Origin: JAGOBX01 sp017999075 [NCBI: Candidatus Babelota bacterium]
GTDB lineage: Bacteria > JAGOBX01
Direction of reading: 5' to 3'
DNA: 14,558 nucleotides
Assembly: GCA_017999075.1 (NCBI GenBank)
Contig: JAGOBX010000036.1
Span: 1-14,558 of the forward strand
This document shows, piece by piece, positions 6,172 through 11,991 of the stretch. The notes beneath the pieces are model-generated. The model saw only the letters and a program-made list of their open reading frames with translations. It was not told the origin of the DNA and ran no database searches. A program made the translations under genes and the position numbers. Each line of letters begins with the position of its first letter. The stretch's first letter is position 1.

Positions 6172-7098
6172 ATGAACGAAAATGTTTCTGATAAAAATGA
6201 AGAACACGAGTATCTGCGCATCAATACATTATTACCGGATATAATCAAAAAAATTGAAAATAGGTATGTCGAACAAAATCCTATTAATGGCGTGCCTACG
6301 GGATTTAGAGCATTAGATGATATGACATCGGGTTTTCAAAATTCCGATTTGATAATAATTGCCTCGCGTCCGTCTATGGGTAAAACAAGTTTAGCGCTCA
6401 ATATTGCATATTATGCAGCGCGCGTAGAAAACATTCCGGTTATGATTTTTAGTTTAGAATTAAATTCTAAAAATCTTATTTTCCGGCTTATTTCAAATGC
6501 TGCAATAATTGAGCTTAAAAAAATTATGAACGGTTTATTAAACAATAGTCAATGGGAACGCTTGATTGAGGCAAGCGAAATATTATATCAGTGTCCCGTC
6601 TATATTGATAACAGCGATAATATCGATATTATTTCAATTATTGATAAAATAAAAAAATTAAAACAGGAAAAGAATATAGGGTTAGTTATTATTGATTATT
6701 TGCAATTAATAAAAGTGGATAATATTGAAGCCGAAAATAATGACCAAGTATTAGCTAAAATTTGCCGCGCGTTGAAAAACACTGCTGAAATAACTGAAAT
6801 ACCGATTATTGTATTATCGCAGTTAAAAAGACCGCCGGAATCAAGAATTAAACAACCGCCGCTCATTGTTGATTTAGATGAATCGGGTATTATCGAAGAA
6901 ATAGCGGATGTGATATTGTTGATGTTCAATGATAAAAATTATCCGATTTCAAGAGTCAAAGGAATGACCGAAATTAATATTGTCAAACACAAAAATGGAC
7001 CGCGCGGAAAAATATATTTGCATTTTCTTGAAAAATTCTCGAGTTTTGAAAACTATGATAATACTGATTATTTCGATGATTACTTGGTGAATCATTAA
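6172..7098 (+). CDS. DnaB-type RecA-core ATPase lacking the DnaB N-terminal domain
   Basis: A 308-aa homologue of the C-terminal motor domain of replicative helicase DnaB. It aligns from GVPTGFRALDDM (40-51) onward: Walker A SRPSMGKT (65-72), catalytic Glu96 in FSLE, Walker B VIIDYLQL (172-179), motif H3 SQLKR (216-220) and motif H4 VKHKNGP (271-277). A full DnaB is about 450-470 aa with an N-terminal domain of roughly 150 aa and a linker; here only about 39 residues precede the core. Two conserved positions differ: the usual LRESG is LDESG (235-239), and the H4 arginine (K-x-R-NGP) is Lys274. GAGGTG lies before the ATG. The stop codon overlaps the first bases of the downstream slot repeat, and promoter C drives it. 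It may be a helicase paralogue that modulates DnaB, or a standalone ATPase; its role is inferred. Confidence 0.9.
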   Translation: MNENVSDKNEEHEYLRINTLLPDIIKKIENRYVEQNPINGVPTGFRALDDMTSGFQNSDLIIIASRPSMGKTSLALNIAYYAARVENIPVMIFSLELNSKNLIFRLISNAAIIELKKIMNGLLNNSQWERLIEASEILYQCPVYIDNSDNIDIISIIDKIKKLKQEKNIGLVIIDYLQLIKVDNIEAENNDQVLAKICRALKNTAEITEIPIIVLSQLKRPPESRIKQPPLIVDLDESGIIEEIADVILLMFNDKNYPISRVKGMTEINIVKHKNGPRGKIYLHFLEKFSSFENYDNTDYFDDYLVNH

Positions 7099-7213
7099 AA
7101 TTTATCGGATAATAATATAAAATTGGAATTGTATTTATTTTACTGATTGATTTTTTTATTTGGTTAATTTGGTTAATCTGTGTTGTAATAAAACAAGGAT
7201 TGACCGTATTAAC
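7097..7213. repeat. Downstream slot repeat, copy 2 (117 bp)
   Basis: The near-identical copy of 4101-4217, with two mismatches by my reading. It starts inside the TAA stop codon of the DnaB-like gene (7096-7098) and ends at 7213, just before the convergent gene that ends at 7230. Confidence 0.95.
7099..7146 (+). pseudogene. Remnant 3' end of a second copy of the 102-aa orphan gene
   Basis: Read in the frame of the 102-aa gene, 7099-7146 encodes NLSDNNIKLELYLFY and a TGA stop, identical in protein sequence to the end of that gene. The codons are not in the DnaB-like reading frame, because that gene stops at 7098. The rest of the orphan gene is missing; its place is taken by the DnaB-like ORF. 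Confidence 0.85.
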
Positions 7214-7229
7214 CAAATTATTTGGATAC

Positions 7230-7793
7230 TTAAAAAAACCGAGTAAATATACCCGCCAAAAATCTTAATGTAAAATTACATTTCTCGAATTGTTTTTCCA
7301 TTGAATATTCCATCTCGCGCAATCTTTTATTTACGGACGAATAAAAATTAATTTTAAAACTATTGTCAACAGTAACCGGAAATATAAACAACCGCAATAT
7401 TTCACGCGCATCAATTTTCTGCTCCAAATATTCGGCAGCGGAATAACCGGACGGCACGCCGTTTTTATTATAACCTGCAAATATCAGCGGAATAAAAGCT
7501 TCGTTGATATTTTTGTTTTCAATCAATTCATTCCAGTGTTGACCGGGCAAAGCGAACGGAATACCTAACGCTGGTTTAACCGGATTATAAAACGAATATT
7601 CCATCGGCATCAGTTTTTCTTCGTCCTGCATTCTTTTAATAGCAGCATCAACTGATTTTAATAAATTGAAAGAAACAAGCGTTTCAGCTATTTCTTTAAA
7701 AACGCCGGCTTTATCAGTTGCTTTTAATTCATTAGTATAAAAAACATTAATCTTTTTATGTGCACATTTTATTATTGAATATTTTTTTGTCAT
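7230..7793 (-). CDS. Hypothetical protein, 187 aa, partner of the membrane protein gene
   Basis: An unrecognised 187-aa protein. It has no signal peptide or clear membrane helix, although the C-terminus is strongly aromatic (FTLRFLAGIFTRFF). The middle contains YNPVKPALGIPFALPGQHWN and GYNKNGVPSGYSAAEYLEQ, which look like a folded domain with conserved-looking Pro and Gly residues, but I cannot assign a family. I chose the ATG at 7793 because GAGGA lies about 10 bases upstream; the open frame continues to 7913, but that stretch overlaps the preceding gene and a long hairpin. It is transcribed after the two-helix membrane protein with a 71-base gap, presumably from promoter D. Function unknown. 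Confidence 0.72.
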   Translation of the reverse strand: MTKKYSIIKCAHKKINVFYTNELKATDKAGVFKEIAETLVSFNLLKSVDAAIKRMQDEEKLMPMEYSFYNPVKPALGIPFALPGQHWNELIENKNINEAFIPLIFAGYNKNGVPSGYSAAEYLEQKIDAREILRLFIFPVTVDNSFKINFYSSVNKRLREMEYSMEKQFEKCNFTLRFLAGIFTRFF

Positions 7794-7808
7794 TTGAATA
7801 TTCCTCAT

Positions 7809-7856
7809 AATTCGGAGTATTCGGTGGTTTATTTTTACCACCGAATGTTCCGAATT
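7809..7856 (-). other. Intercistronic long stem-loop
   Basis: 19-base arms (7809-7827 and 7838-7856) pair with two adjacent mismatches around a 10-base AT loop. On the minus-strand transcript the hairpin lies between the stop codon of the membrane protein gene and the GAGGA ribosome site of the 187-aa gene. No T run follows, so it is not a standard terminator. An RNA processing or stability element, or a translation-gating hairpin, is more likely. Confidence 0.75.
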
Positions 7857-7864
7857 ATACCGAT

Positions 7865-8464
7865 TTATTGTTTCCGCGTATTTTCTTCGATTGCAATAAA
7901 CACAGGCACGCAAAGAAAAATTATAAAAAACAAAAGTCCTAAAACAGCCGCTGCCGCAGTATATAATTTCTGATCGCCGGCTTCAGCTTTATTTGTCTTT
8001 TTTTCTTCAAGCATCTCAAAAAACAGGTTTCTATGAGCATTAAACATATCAGCGGCAGTAATACCTTTTTTATGCGTTTTTTCATATTCAAGCGCCTGAT
8101 TAATGAATTTTACTGTTGAACTCAGAAAATCGTTTCTGTGTTCTTCAGGCACGCTTATTAAAATATCAAGAACAATATTGTAATTTTCAACGCCAATATT
8201 ATAATTTTTTATTATCTCTTTTAATCTGTCTGAATATAATTTCTCGACTGATTGGCGTTCGTCAATCTGTTTGAAATCAGTTGCATTCTGTTTTTCTTCT
8301 TCAAAATAACCTTTGATAGAATCAAATGACGGCATCTGTGTTTTTTTCTCTGCTGTGAAATAACCGATTGCTGAAATAAGGATTATCACTAAACTCACAA
8401 CAATAAAAAAAAGCGATACCATTTTCCCGAAAACAAACAACTTACCATAGATAAACTTAAACAT
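7865..8464 (-). CDS. Membrane protein with one helix at each end, 199 aa
   Basis: A 199-aa protein with two predicted membrane helices, residues about 15-35 (VSLFFIVVSLVIILISAIGYF) and about 168-192. They flank a hydrophilic, Lys/Glu-rich segment of roughly 130 residues that is probably helical. Both ends are likely on the same side of the membrane, with the central domain on the other; the basic N-terminus suggests the ends are cytoplasmic. I recognise no family. I chose ATG 8464 over the GTG at 8476, because AAGGAG sits immediately against the GTG with no spacing but 11 bases from the ATG. Promoter D is about 42 bases upstream. The 187-aa gene follows in the same unit. Confidence 0.78.
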   Translation of the reverse strand: MFKFIYGKLFVFGKMVSLFFIVVSLVIILISAIGYFTAEKKTQMPSFDSIKGYFEEEKQNATDFKQIDERQSVEKLYSDRLKEIIKNYNIGVENYNIVLDILISVPEEHRNDFLSSTVKFINQALEYEKTHKKGITAADMFNAHRNLFFEMLEEKKTNKAEAGDQKLYTAAAAVLGLLFFIIFLCVPVFIAIEENTRKQ

Positions 8465-8505
8465 AAATAGACACACTCCTTAAAAAAATTTAATTTACAT
8501 ATCTA

Positions 8506-8538
8506 TATATACGCGCTTTTCAAAATTTGGTTGCAAAA
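8506..8538 (-). promoter_or_regulatory. Shared-type promoter D (TTTTGCAAC, 19-base spacer, TATATA)
   Basis: On the minus strand, TTTTGCAAC spans 8538-8530 and TATATA spans 8511-8506. The spacer after TTGCAA (8536-8531) is 19 bases, and a G precedes the -10. It points at the membrane protein gene, whose ATG is 42 bases downstream of the -10. Confidence 0.82.
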
Positions 8539-8629
8539 AAAATTTAATTTACAATAATATAGTGCAGAGTGCAGAGAAAGATTTAAGGATTAGTGATATA
8601 TAACAAAATCAAATTGACAAAATAATTTT

Positions 8630-8683
8630 AAACCGCATTAGCGGTTTTATGTATATAGCCGCAGGTTTTTCAAAAACCTGCGG
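8630..8683. repeat. Two adjacent perfect palindromes
   Basis: AAACCGC/GCGGTTT (8630-8636 with 8641-8647) has an ATTA loop. CCGCAGGTTTTT (8659-8670) and its reverse complement (8672-8683) form a 25-base near-complete palindrome around one C. The CCGCAGG stem resembles the first hairpin of the slot repeats at 3574 and 5937. No gene is encoded here. Confidence 0.8.
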
Positions 8684-8704
8684 TATAAAAACAAAAAATC
8701 AAAT

Positions 8705-8774
8705 CAACCCCAGCGGGGTTGTATGTAAAAAACAACAACGAGTATTTTTTTTACATACCGCTACGCTGTAGCGG
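8705..8774. repeat. Hairpin, inverted repeat, hairpin module
   Basis: CAACCCC/GGGGTTG (8705-8711 with 8715-8721) is followed by TATGTAAAAAA (8722-8732), which is inverted against TTTTTTACATA (8747-8757). Next comes CCGCTAC/GTAGCGG (8758-8764 with 8768-8774). The order is the reverse of the other elements: the hairpins flank the inverted repeat and are not inside it. Confidence 0.75.
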
Positions 8775-8795
8775 AAATTTAGTTGTTAGTTATTT

Positions 8796-8819
8796 CCAGC
8801 GGTTTTTTCAAACCGCTGG
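8796..8819. repeat. 10-bp stem hairpin CCAGCGGTTT
   Basis: CCAGCGGTTT (8796-8805), four loop bases and AAACCGCTGG (8810-8819) are perfectly paired. A weaker hairpin (AAACACC with GGCGTTT, one mismatch) follows at about 8830-8846. The 862-base gap 8465-9326 holds only promoters D and E and these palindromes; I found no credible gene in it. Confidence 0.75.
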
Positions 8820-8920
8820 TTACAAACATTAAACACCTCCGGCGTTTGAGAGATTTTGTCAATTTATTTTCGTTACATAAAACTATTCAGCAGTATAAAC
8901 GCAGAAACATTGAATTTTAT

Positions 8921-8976
8921 TGTAAAAAACGCTTTAGCGTTGCTATAATAAAAGCAATCCTAAAGGATTTTCTACA
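8921..8976. repeat. 56-bp double-hairpin element, CTTTAG family copy 2
   Basis: It begins TGTAAAAAA and ends TTTTCTACA. The left hairpin is AACGC-TTTA-GCGTT and the right is AATCC-TAAA-GGATT. It matches the element at 3480-3536 in its skeleton and differs from it in the stems, where every change is matched on the opposite arm. Confidence 0.75.
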
Positions 8977-9247
8977 GTTTTTGCGCTAAAAATTATACTG
9001 TTGAACAGTTACATTTTTTTAAAATTAAAATATCTTAATCTTATCCTGTATAATCCTGTTATCCTATTAAAATATGATTTTATACTTATTTAAAAAGAAT
9101 ATTCAGTTCAAGAAAAATTTCAACATTGTGTTGTAAAGTTTTAGATGTATAATCGCGAACAATCTGTCAAAGTAAAATTTGCTTAAATTTATTGGAACAA
9201 TTTCTGACTGCACTCCCGAGCGCAGAGCGCAGATAATAATATTTATT

Positions 9248-9280
9248 TTTTGCAACCGTTAATTAAATTTAGAGTATAAA
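9248..9280 (+). promoter_or_regulatory. Shared-type promoter E (TTTTGCAAC, 19-base spacer, TATAAA)
   Basis: TTTTGCAACC begins at 9248 within a longer T run, and TATAAA lies at 9275-9280. The spacer after TTGCAA (9250-9255) is 19 bases and a G precedes the -10. The zinc-ribbon-like gene starts 46 bases after the -10. Confidence 0.82.
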
Positions 9281-9326
9281 TAAGTATATAAGTTAAAAAT
9301 TTTATTAAGGAAAAGGAAATAGCAAT

Positions 9327-9644
9327 ATGAAAAACATTTCAAATTCTAATAACTTTGATATTGAAAATGCAAACGAAATAAACGACTATAAGGTAACAGT
9401 AAGAAAATTTACAATCATAAGCGGTGAATCTTTAAATGTCTTTCTCTGTTATGCGAAATGTGAAGACAATATTATTGAAAATATAAAAATTATTGAAGAT
9501 TTATTTGCCGCAAAGAAAAGTTTATATTTCGAAGGACAGATTATATGTCCGGTGTGTAACGAGATACTTGATTATAAATATTATGATAGTGGTTATCTTG
9601 ATGGTTGCTGCAGAACAGAAAACTGTTTAAATTGGAAGGAATAA
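9327..9644 (+). CDS. Small protein with a C-terminal zinc-ribbon-like cysteine cluster
   Basis: A 105-aa protein. The first 70 residues have no motif I recognise. The C-terminal third carries CPVC (74-77), then CC (94-95) and Cys100, that is CX2C and CX4C pairs separated by about 17 residues, as in small zinc ribbons that bind nucleic acid or scaffold a protein. Gly and aromatic residues lie between the pairs (YYDSGYLDG), as in such knuckles. The last Cys is only five residues from the end. The ribosome site is AAGGAAAAGGAAA, and promoter E is close upstream. The gene stands alone, with only a degraded-looking mini-ORF after it. Metal binding is likely; function is unknown. Confidence 0.78.
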   Translation: MKNISNSNNFDIENANEINDYKVTVRKFTIISGESLNVFLCYAKCEDNIIENIKIIEDLFAAKKSLYFEGQIICPVCNEILDYKYYDSGYLDGCCRTENCLNWKE

Positions 9645-9645
9645 T

Positions 9646-9706
9646 ATGAGTAATGTTTTAATTTTTTGAAGTTAAACTAAAAGGTATCTCGTATGATATT
9701 ATTTAG
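9646..9706 (+). pseudogene. Possible frameshifted mini-gene after the zinc-ribbon gene
   Basis: An ATG at 9646, one base after the previous stop and behind AAGGAATAAT, opens MSNVLIF and then stops at 9667-9669. Across the run of six T (9662-9667), the other frame continues as FEVKLKGISYDII until TAG 9704-9706. One extra T would join them into about 20 residues. It may be a decayed gene start or chance. Confidence 0.2.
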
Positions 9707-9726
9707 TGTCAGCGCCACTACAAATA

Positions 9727-10893
9727 TCAAATCATTTCTTCTACCAAACTTAAAAATCCTATTGAATCATCGCTTAGTTTCATTAATTTTGATTTGTAAT
9801 CATTTTTTGGAGTTGGCGGTAAGGCATCTAATTTATCTTTTAAAAAAAACATCTCCACTGAATATAAATAATCAAGAACCCGCGCGTCAATCACGCCGCA
9901 TTTTTTTAACAAATAATAGCATCTCACACGAATATCAGTGTCTGGATTCAATACCAAATATGAAATTTTTTCTATAAGTATTTCTTTTTCATCTCTATCG
10001 CCCAATATCAAATTTTTATTTACGCGATCGATTTTTAATATGTTCTCGATAAGTTTTACTTTGTCATCTCTTGTGTCTAATACATCAGTTTTATTTACTT
10101 TATCGATTGTTAAAATATATTTGTAATAAGTGAACAATAGTTGCGAATGTATCCACATACACAGATGATTACCCAAATCAATTTCCGGTTTGCTGTTTAA
10201 AAAATTTAAGAGCAGCAATGCATTTTCAAAATCATCATTATTCAGAGATTTTTTTTCAGCGATATCTGTTGATAGCAGATAATTAAATATTATTGATGTG
10301 TAAAACAGTAATTTTGAATACTCTATGCAGCCGTCCCTAAACCCGAAATATATTTTATCATATTCTTCGGATTTTTCAGAATTATTGTCTTTTACTATCA
10401 AATTTAATTTAGGATGTTTAGTTAAATAATCCTCTTTTAATTGCGCGTGATTAAAAAAAATTGATTTATGACAAAGCATCATTTTCATAAATAACTCGAC
10501 AAACATTTGCGGGTTCGCGCATACTTCTTTTTTGGAAATATTATGAATATTGTTTATGATATTTTCATATTTATTTATATTATGATTATCAAATATTTTC
10601 GGAAAACATTTATAAATAAAAGCATAGTTGATACGTGGCGGCAAATATTCCTCGGGAACAGTGAACTCTTTTTCTTCTGAAAATGAATATTCGAAAAGTT
10701 TTATATGGATGAGATTTTGACAATCAGGTTTACTTAATATTTTTCTATCTGTTTTTTGTAAGAATTCGAGGAATTCAGCGCAGTTAAGTTCTTTTACATA
10801 GTGTGACGCAAATCCGGAATTTATATACGCATCAACCATTTCTTTTTCAATTAACGAAAAATAGGCAATTTTTGTTGCACAGTAATCACACAT
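9727..10893 (-). CDS. Uncharacterised 388-aa protein with an N-terminal CDYC and an internal duplication
   Basis: A 388-aa, probably cytoplasmic protein with mostly helical character. It begins MCDYCATK, which could be one half of a metal-binding knuckle; other Cys are scattered (38, 58 and onward). A region near 195-215 (SKLLFYTSIIFNYLLS) is hydrophobic but looks like a buried helix. A 25-residue unit starting ILTIDKVNK is repeated directly as ILKIDRVNK, with 14 of 25 residues identical. I recognise no family; the helical, repeat-like C-terminal half might be an alpha-solenoid. AAAGGAAC precedes the ATG. The 229-aa gene ends 24 bases upstream on the same strand, so the two form one operon with no own promoter seen here. 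Confidence 0.72.
   Translation of the reverse strand: MCDYCATKIAYFSLIEKEMVDAYINSGFASHYVKELNCAEFLEFLQKTDRKILSKPDCQNLIHIKLFEYSFSEEKEFTVPEEYLPPRINYAFIYKCFPKIFDNHNINKYENIINNIHNISKKEVCANPQMFVELFMKMMLCHKSIFFNHAQLKEDYLTKHPKLNLIVKDNNSEKSEEYDKIYFGFRDGCIEYSKLLFYTSIIFNYLLSTDIAEKKSLNNDDFENALLLLNFLNSKPEIDLGNHLCMWIHSQLLFTYYKYILTIDKVNKTDVLDTRDDKVKLIENILKIDRVNKNLILGDRDEKEILIEKISYLVLNPDTDIRVRCYYLLKKCGVIDARVLDYLYSVEMFFLKDKLDALPPTPKNDYKSKLMKLSDDSIGFLSLVEEMI
9967..10116 (-). repeat. Intragenic tandem duplication of 75 bp (25 codons)
   Basis: Two in-frame 75-base units in the 388-aa gene, 10116-10042 and 10041-9967. The encoded units share 14 of 25 residues, including ID-VNK, L, RD, K and LIE. Because the length is three times 25, the duplication kept the frame. 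Divergence shows that it is not recent. Confidence 0.8.
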
Positions 10894-10917
10894 TGTTTGT
10901 TCCTTTAAATTTTTTTT

Positions 10918-11607
10918 TTAATTTTTTTTATATAATGCGCGCGGTATATCGTGCATACCTTCTTTTCGATTAAAATCAGAAATTTGGTTGTATCCTTTCC
11001 AGCAATCAGTACCTTCAGATACATATAAATAATTCGGTAAATTATTTTTTGCAATTTTATATAATTCTGAGATGATTTCAGGATTAGGACCTACCAAGCC
11101 GTGTTTCTGTAAAACTGTTATTTCAGGTTTTGCGTTGTTTTGCGACCATATAATATTATAGGCGTTTCTGCCGTCAAAAAATAAATACAACAGACAAATA
11201 TCTTTTCCGAATATTCTTAAAAAAGATATAAAACCAAGTATATCTGCGTTTTCAATAGATTCCGAATATTTGAATTTTATATTTTTGCTTATATTAAAAA
11301 TATCGGATTTATAAATAGGTTTAGTATCAAGCAATCTGCAACCGGAATATTTTTTGTTAATATGATTTATAATTTCGTTGCAGTCAATAGTTTCAAGTGC
11401 GCAGTATATATATAGCGGAATATCCGTATTTTCAGCAAACAGCAAAAGCGGATCAATATCGCGGCCTGCGCCCAAATAAAACAACGAAGGCAATTTTATA
11501 AGTTCCTCAATCTTCAATCTTTCTAATCTTTCTTCAGATTTAAAGTCCGGCATTGTTTTTAAACATTCTTCAATCTGTAATAAATTTTTTTTCTGTTTTT
11601 CTGACAT
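10918..11607 (-). CDS. Uncharacterised 229-aa protein with a Rossmann-like glycine motif
   Basis: A 229-aa cytoplasmic protein. SLFYLGAGRDIDPLLLF (41-57), followed by IPLYIYCALE (63-72), reads like a strand-Gly loop-helix-strand unit ending in an acidic residue, as in SAM-binding Rossmann folds. It is not a textbook motif, so the assignment is tentative. Later segments (DICLLYLFFDGRNAYNIIW, about 135-153) look like core strands. There are no other catalytic motifs I can name. AGGAGG lies 11 bases before the ATG. A candidate ordinary promoter (TTGGTT, 17 bases, TATAAT) is upstream, in contrast to the shared TTTTGCAAC type elsewhere. The 388-aa gene follows at 24 bases. Confidence 0.72.
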   Translation of the reverse strand: MSEKQKKNLLQIEECLKTMPDFKSEERLERLKIEELIKLPSLFYLGAGRDIDPLLLFAENTDIPLYIYCALETIDCNEIINHINKKYSGCRLLDTKPIYKSDIFNISKNIKFKYSESIENADILGFISFLRIFGKDICLLYLFFDGRNAYNIIWSQNNAKPEITVLQKHGLVGPNPEIISELYKIAKNNLPNYLYVSEGTDCWKGYNQISDFNRKEGMHDIPRALYKKN

Positions 11608-11634
11608 AAAAATGTCCTCCTATTTATTTTTACT

Positions 11635-11663
11635 ATTATATCATATTTTAGTTAAAAAACCAA
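11635..11663 (-). promoter_or_regulatory. Ordinary sigma-70-type promoter for the 229/388-aa operon
   Basis: On the minus strand, TTGGTT (11663-11658) and a perfect TATAAT (11640-11635) are separated by 17 bases, 28 bases before the ATG at 11607. The 17-base spacing and the lack of TTTTGCAAC separate it from promoters A-F. Confidence 0.6.
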
Positions 11664-11682
11664 ATCTATAATTAATTGATAA

Positions 11683-11901
11683 CTAATTACATATATTTTT
11701 AGTATTTATGCAAATTGATAAATAACCATTGCTTATCAAATTTTTATTTTTTTTTAACAGCGGATAATCCGGTATATTTAATTTCAAATCATTAGCGTAA
11801 ATCAACTCTTTAATACGCGCTTTAATGTCCTGGATATTTATATAAACAATTTTTTCAGTTATGCGTTCAATACCGCCGAAATCATCATTTGATATTTTCA
11901 A
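11683..11901 (-). CDS. Hypothetical 72-aa protein with a TTG start and almost no leader
   Basis: A 72-aa ORF with no recognised family. It is Ile/Lys/Asn-rich, contains NIQDIKARIKELIYANDLKL (a likely helix) and ends with two Cys. The only sensible start is TTG at 11901, with no ribosome-binding sequence. Promoter F ends at 11913, so the transcript would begin about 5 bases ahead of the TTG; translation would be leaderless. An in-frame TAA lies shortly upstream. The good promoter supports transcription, but coding status is less sure than for other genes; a small RNA is a fair alternative. It lies downstream of the toxin gene on the same strand. Confidence 0.5.
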   Translation of the reverse strand: MKISNDDFGGIERITEKIVYINIQDIKARIKELIYANDLKLNIPDYPLLKKNKNLISNGYLSICINTKNICN

Positions 11902-11912
11902 TTTTATATTTG

Positions 11913-11945
11913 ATTATACTATGAAATCAAGGAATGGTTGCAAAA
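11913..11945 (-). promoter_or_regulatory. Shared-type promoter F (TTTTGCAAC, 19-base spacer, TATAAT)
   Basis: On the minus strand, TTTTGCAAC spans 11945-11937 and a perfect TATAAT spans 11918-11913, with 19 bases after TTGCAA (11943-11938) and a G before the -10. It lies between the toxin stop codon and the 72-aa ORF. Confidence 0.85.
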
Positions 11946-11991
11946 AATTGATTATTATGAGAGATAAATTTCAGATAAGTTGGAAGTATTA

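Noticed and set aside
7794-7913. Longer start of the 187-aa gene
   Set aside because: The extension runs through the long hairpin and the end of the preceding gene; GAGGA points to ATG 7793.
8465-8476. GTG start of the membrane protein four codons upstream
   Set aside because: AAGGAG abuts the GTG with no spacing, so a ribosome could not use it; the ATG at 8464 fits.
8783-8989. Plus-strand 68-aa ORF
   Set aside because: It runs through palindromes and the CTTTAG element, has no ribosome site, and its length is explained by repeat sequence.
11045-11066. A further TTTTTTGCAA followed by TATAAT
   Set aside because: It lies inside the 229-aa gene, lacks the following C, and the -10-like box is only a few bases away instead of 19.
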